64,000 nucleotides of DNA from the NCBI GenBank assembly GCA_030549495.1, contig JAUIRK010001041.1:1612001-1676000 (forward strand), written 5' to 3'. A program made the position numbers and the translations under genes. Below, in pieces: positions 60,190 through 64,000 of this stretch (position 1 is its first letter; each line of letters opens with the position of its first letter). The notes beneath the pieces were generated by a model, which saw only the letters and a list, made by a program, of their open reading frames with translations, had not been told where the DNA came from and searched no databases. This stretch comes from Nectonema munidae. Its lineage: Eukaryota > Nematomorpha > Nectonematoida > Nectonematidae.

Positions 60190-61353
60190 ATGCTTTTTAT
60201 TAAATCTATTATATCAAAATTTATTCGTAAGTCTTCTACTCTTGTAGAAAAAAATTATTTTCCTCTCGGAAAAGGGGGATATTCTTCTTTTAATGGTGTG
60301 GTTGCAACCATATTTGGACCCAGTGGTGTATTAGGTCCTCTTGTTGGTAACAAACTTGGGAAAACTGGAACTCAATTGATAATTGCCCATAGATGTGATG
60401 CATCATTTGTTAAACATCAAAAATTATGTGGAAATTTAGGGCAAGTTATTTTCAAACCTATTAATCCTAAAAATGAGCAAGATTATTATGAAGCAGTTAA
60501 ATACTCTGATACAGTAATAAACTTAATTGGATCCTATATTGAAACTGTGAATTTTAGTTTTGAAGAAACTCATATTAAGATTCCTCAAATGATAGCTAGA
60601 ATTTCAAAAGAAGCTGGTGTTAAAACTCTAATACATTTATCTCATATTTCTTCAAATAAAAATCCTACAGCCCTTATGTACAAGCAACCTTCAAGATATC
60701 TTATAACTAAAGCCTATGGGGAAGAGGAAGTACGCAAAGAATTTCCAGACGCTATAATTGTTAAACCTGCTACTATATATGGTTTGAAGGATTATTTTAT
60801 TAATAAATACTGTTCAGCTTTCCGACATTTGGGTAGAAAGATGCCATTATGGAAACGTGGTGAAAAAACAATTAAACTGCCTGTATATTCCGGTGATGTG
60901 GCGTATGCTATTAAACGCTTGGTCGAAGATCCGAAACCTCATTATGGCAAGACTTTCGAATTCACTGGTCCCTATGCGTATACACTTGCTGAGTTGGTGG
61001 ATTGGATGCACGAGTGCATGCGGCATGTAATAACCTTTCCTGGTTATGCTAGAGTTGAGTTTATTTGCATGATGAAATTGCTTTCTCACTTGCCTCGTAC
61101 AAATCCATATCATGTACAAAATTTCAATGAGGACGTACTTGAAATGGATCATTGTTCCGAGAAAGTTTCAGGTCTTCCTAACTTCAAGGATTTAAACTTT
61201 AAACCCGCTGACATAAACGAATTTGGACCATTAATTATTAATACTTATCGAAATGATCTTAATCTTAATTTCCGCCATCTTCCTAAAGGGATTCGAATTT
61301 TTATGCCACCCTCTGAATTTCCACCTCCACGCCCTTTATATGAAATTAAATGA
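60190..61353 (+). CDS. NDUFA9: NADH:ubiquinone oxidoreductase accessory subunit NDUFA9
   Basis: Intact 387-residue protein (human about 377) of the NDUFA9 family, a short-chain-dehydrogenase-like accessory subunit on the matrix side of mitochondrial complex I that binds NAD(P)H and stabilises the junction of its two arms. The N-terminus (MLFIKSIISKFIRKSS) is basic and acid-free, as in a mitochondrial targeting peptide. The nucleotide-binding fold starts at about residue 36 (GVVATIFGPSGVLGPLVGNK, glycines GxxGxxG kept but with Pro-Ser in place of the usual Ala-Thr). SDTVINLIGSYIETVNFSFE, IKIPQMIARISKEAGV, IHLSHISSN, AIIVKPATIYGLKDYF, IKLPVYSGDVAYAI and FEFTGPYAYTLAELV follow the family order. 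No intron interrupts the coding region and there is no poly-A tract after the stop, so it need not be a retrocopy. Confidence 0.95.
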   Translation: MLFIKSIISKFIRKSSTLVEKNYFPLGKGGYSSFNGVVATIFGPSGVLGPLVGNKLGKTGTQLIIAHRCDASFVKHQKLCGNLGQVIFKPINPKNEQDYYEAVKYSDTVINLIGSYIETVNFSFEETHIKIPQMIARISKEAGVKTLIHLSHISSNKNPTALMYKQPSRYLITKAYGEEEVRKEFPDAIIVKPATIYGLKDYFINKYCSAFRHLGRKMPLWKRGEKTIKLPVYSGDVAYAIKRLVEDPKPHYGKTFEFTGPYAYTLAELVDWMHECMRHVITFPGYARVEFICMMKLLSHLPRTNPYHVQNFNEDVLEMDHCSEKVSGLPNFKDLNFKPADINEFGPLIINTYRNDLNLNFRHLPKGIRIFMPPSEFPPPRPLYEIK

Positions 61354-61502
61354 TTAATGAAGGCTTTTTTCAATTGGTAAGTTGAATAATGAAACGAATA
61401 AGCATATAACATTTTGTAATTTTGTTTTCCGCATACTTTCTTCAAGTCTTAATTTCTATTTTCGTTAAGTTATTCTTTTTTCTGAAGAGAAAAAATATAT
61501 TT

Positions 61503-61508
61503 AATAAA
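61503..61508 (+). promoter_or_regulatory. Poly(A) signal of NDUFA9
   Basis: AATAAA about 150 bases after the TGA stop at 61351-61353, followed by a T-rich stretch. Confidence 0.55.
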
Positions 61509-61639
61509 AAGTTGTTTCTTTTATACATGCAAGCAGTAACGTAGCCATACATTTTTTTCTATGAGTTTCAGTGTATGTTTACCTAGGTGCTTTGTCTAAT
61601 ATTAACAAAAATGAAGGATCGAGTTTCTTGTACAAAAAA

Positions 61640-61759
61640 GCTTACACTATCAAGAGTGGAGTTAAGGCACACTATTCAGAGTGGCCATCTAGGATCGAAT
61701 TAGACTCCATTAGTAATCCTAGTACAATCTGCTTACACTGTCAAGAGTGAAGCTAAAGC
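61640..61759 (+). repeat. Two-copy 91-bp direct repeat downstream of NDUFA9
   Basis: GCTTACACTATCAAGAGTGG, then AGTTAAGGC, at 61640-61668 recurs with a few changes at 61731-61759. The 60-odd bases between are not part of a longer array. Just upstream, near 61531, CAGTAACGTAGCCATAC resembles a hAT end, so the repeat may be internal to an unidentified element. Confidence 0.6.
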
Positions 61760-62522
61760 CTCACAATTAACACTTGCATAAACTTGATTCAATAAAAATT
61801 GTTTCATTTTCCGTTTAACGTAACATGTGTTATTTTGTGGAAGTTTTCAAAAGAAGAAAAATGAAATTAAATGAGGGAAGGGAAAATAAGTCTAAAAAAT
61901 AGCATTGTTTGTACACTCTCAAATCATGCGACAATTGAAGGCAAAATTTATAATTCCTAATTTAATGGTTATCTCATACACGAGATGCAAATTTTGATGT
62001 CTAACAAACTATTTTTGTGCATGATAAAGTGTAGAAAGTATACGAGTGAAAAGTATTTTCTATTGAATGCATGTAAATTGTTAGGATATGTTCACCAAAG
62101 TCGCCTCCATACCCAATATCATGATTGAATAATAATTCTTCAAATTATCTTGATCTTTCTCGCAATAGAGAAATTTGCCTGATACGCGAGATTCATGGTA
62201 AAATTATTTTGACTTGAAAAATTTAAGGGTCGCATAATACTCAAGATAGTCCATTATATACGGTATATATTTGGAACTATAACACTGGTTTTACAAAAGA
62301 AATTTGGCATGAAGTTTTTAAACTGTTTTGACTAACTTAGCTGCTGAATTCAAATTCCACTTCAGATTTGCTTCATCGCATAAATTTTTGTATTATCCAT
62401 ATTTTAATGGGTTTCATCAAAAATTCTCTTTATTTAGTTTTTTGCATACTTAGATTAGATCTACAAAGTAAATTTACTTACATCTTTTTCTGATTAAAAC
62501 TGTTAATCTAACAATGACTTCA
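61760..62522. other. Gap before the second unnamed transposon copy
   Basis: AT-rich. The part after about 62280 probably belongs to the non-coding leader of the element whose coding remnant starts at 62523, judged only from position. No gene was seen. Confidence 0.3.
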
Positions 62523-63120
62523 ATGTCTCATAGAGGAGAGTGCTGGAATAACACAGATATGTTATGCTACATTTGTGGAAGTTTTACTTTGAAAAGTCAA
62601 AGAACATCACCAATTTTCTGAAGAGAGTATACCACTTGGAGAGGCTGACTAAAATTGGGCTCCTTAAAAAGTGTGCAAAACCTGTCTAGAAACTTTGTGA
62701 ACTTGGTATCAAAGAAATAAATGGGCTTCAGTTTGGCGTGCCTATGATTTTAAAAGAACCAACGAATCATCCAGATGATTGCAACTTTTGCGTTGTCAAT
62801 GCTAAAGGTTTCAATAAGAAACACAAATAATATGTGCGATATTCAAATATTCGATCAGACATTCGACCAGTGTCTAACGGTAAAGAAATACCTTTACAAG
62901 AACTTACTAATTTACCAGGGATTGAGAATGTAAACTGTAATTTGTCCGCTTCTACTGATAAATAAAAAAAACTGACCTATTTAAGCCATCTGATGAAGAT
63001 TGTGAAAAACTTTCGTTGTTCACTAAGCCAGATGTGAATGTTCTGGTCAGAGATCTATACTGACTAAAACAATCTGCTGAATTGCTAGCTAAGGCGTAAT
63101 TTAACATCTGGTGACATATC
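62523..63120 (+). mobile_element. Second, more decayed copy of the unnamed zinc-ribbon transposon protein
   Basis: The plus strand starts MSHRGECWNNTDMLCYICGS and FTLKSQRTS. In other frames it continues with KVCKTCLETL, GIKEINGLQFGVPMILKEPT, NHPDDCNFCVVNAKGFNKKH, then FTKPDVNVLVRDLY, LKQSAELLA and FNLTSGDIS. These parallel, in the same order, FCYICG, CCKSCVENL, FGIPMQWREGKDHT, YFCFTNLNGINRKNK and LNDLVRDLGLSKVSAQLLG of the minus-strand copy at 26-27.7 kb. The similarity stops at about 63110, so the C-terminal half is missing. Broken in several places. Confidence 0.7.
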
Positions 63121-64000
63121 ACTATCGATCCTCTTCTAGTTCGGGGTTTTCAAAGTTAAATCATTCGCAGGCCGGATTTTGGTTATTTACAGCTTTTGAG
63201 GGCCTGATAAAATTCAAGGGTTAAAAAGACACAAAATCTTAACTTGAAACCAACAATAACAATAAATTATTTAAAAAGTTTCCATTCTTAATTTATCTTT
63301 TCTGATTTTCAGAAACATCACCCCTCTACTTTTTAACAATTTTCAAAACTAGGAGTTAAATTCGTAGCGACAGAAACTGCCAAAGTATCATTTATCGAAT
63401 CAATTTTTAGTCTTATTCCCTTCTTTAATTTATTAATATTCATTACTGAAAAAATTTGCTTACAAAGATAAGTTGTGTCAAACATACATAACAGTGTAAA
63501 AAACTTGTTATTTATTGGAGAATCATACTACATAATTTCCAGCTCAAAATCATATAGTAATTCTGATGCGTAAAAGAGAATATAAAAATCAAAAACTCAA
63601 GTCCTAAATCATTGAGTATTTTGTCAGAAATACTCGGCTAAAATTGCTAAAAAGCACTGTAACTCTAGATAGGTCAAATGCGCCGCGTAGGTCCTATGTT
63701 TGAGACCCCTTCGTAATTGACAAAAAAGTTTTCTTCCTCTTCTGCACATGAATAAAGTATTATGAAGCAATTTGTCAAAGCTCTTGACCATAGTGGAGAG
63801 TGTTTCAAATGAATGAGCTCATTTTTTTCAAGTCTTAGTGATGAGGAAAAAAGTTTGGGATTTTCATGGATCTCAAATAAGAACACTACTCGGAGATCCG
63901 CGCTTTTTTGCTACAATGGCAGATGCACAGACAAGAGCTTGGAAAGCCATCTCTAATGCCGTGACAATTTTTTAGGTAACAATCAAGAAATTCTGGAGAG
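63121..64000. other. Window end, probable transposon debris
   Basis: GGGGTTTTCAAAGTTAAATC at about 63143 and, on the minus strand, GGGGTCTCAAACATAGGACC at about 63690-63710 look like terminal DNA of hAT-type elements of the kind also seen near 13860. A 70-codon minus-strand frame at 63674-63886 (EIHENPKLFSSSLRLEKNEL) may be part of it. No family could be fixed and no host gene was seen. Confidence 0.3.

Noticed and set aside
1-64000. CRISPR arrays, bacterial operons, rRNA genes
   Set aside because: None seen; the sequence is eukaryotic nuclear DNA with spliced genes and transposons.

Overview
This is 64 kb of strongly AT-rich nuclear DNA from an invertebrate animal. The genes have GT-AG introns and AATAAA poly(A) signals. 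Three of the four host genes are recognisable animal genes, and most of the remaining DNA is decayed transposons. The repeat mix (ZMYM-type and ZBED-type hAT, Phantom/MULE, Tigger/pogo, piggyBac, CR1/Jockey-like LINEs, tRNA-derived SINEs) together with a Culd-like CUB/LDLa protein fits an arthropod. A copepod is my tentative guess, and a cnidarian cannot be excluded from sequence alone. No retrovirus, LTR element, Polinton or toxin gene was recognised.

Layout. 2.27-18.59 kb (+): a CD2BP2/LIN1-type U5 snRNP protein in eight exons; its 8.9 kb last intron holds a dead Phantom element with a hAT MITE nested in it, a piggyBac-type MITE, a hAT tail and a SINE. 18.7-29.3 kb: intergenic, with a SINE, a broken Tigger (23.0-25.2 kb) and an element (about 25.8-28.0 kb, minus strand) encoding an unnamed, possibly DDE-type protein. 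29.37-41.79 kb (+): a four-exon type I membrane protein with LDLa and CUB domains; a 3.4 kb hAT sits in its third intron. 43.46-44.40 kb (+): a single-exon, rhodopsin-like seven-helix receptor lacking the DRY arginine. 46.5-58.9 kb: a transposon graveyard (four hAT transposase remnants, piggyBac, Tigger, MITEs, a MITE carrying a 150-bp tandem repeat). 60.19-61.35 kb (+): an intact single-exon NDUFA9, the complex I accessory subunit. 62.5-63.1 kb: a second, more decayed copy of the unnamed transposon protein.

The four host genes lie on the same strand, but nothing suggests they work together: one acts in splicing, one is a surface CUB protein, one a receptor, one a mitochondrial subunit. Exon limits were read by eye from reading frame, splice consensus and family landmarks. 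No search or alignment program was run.
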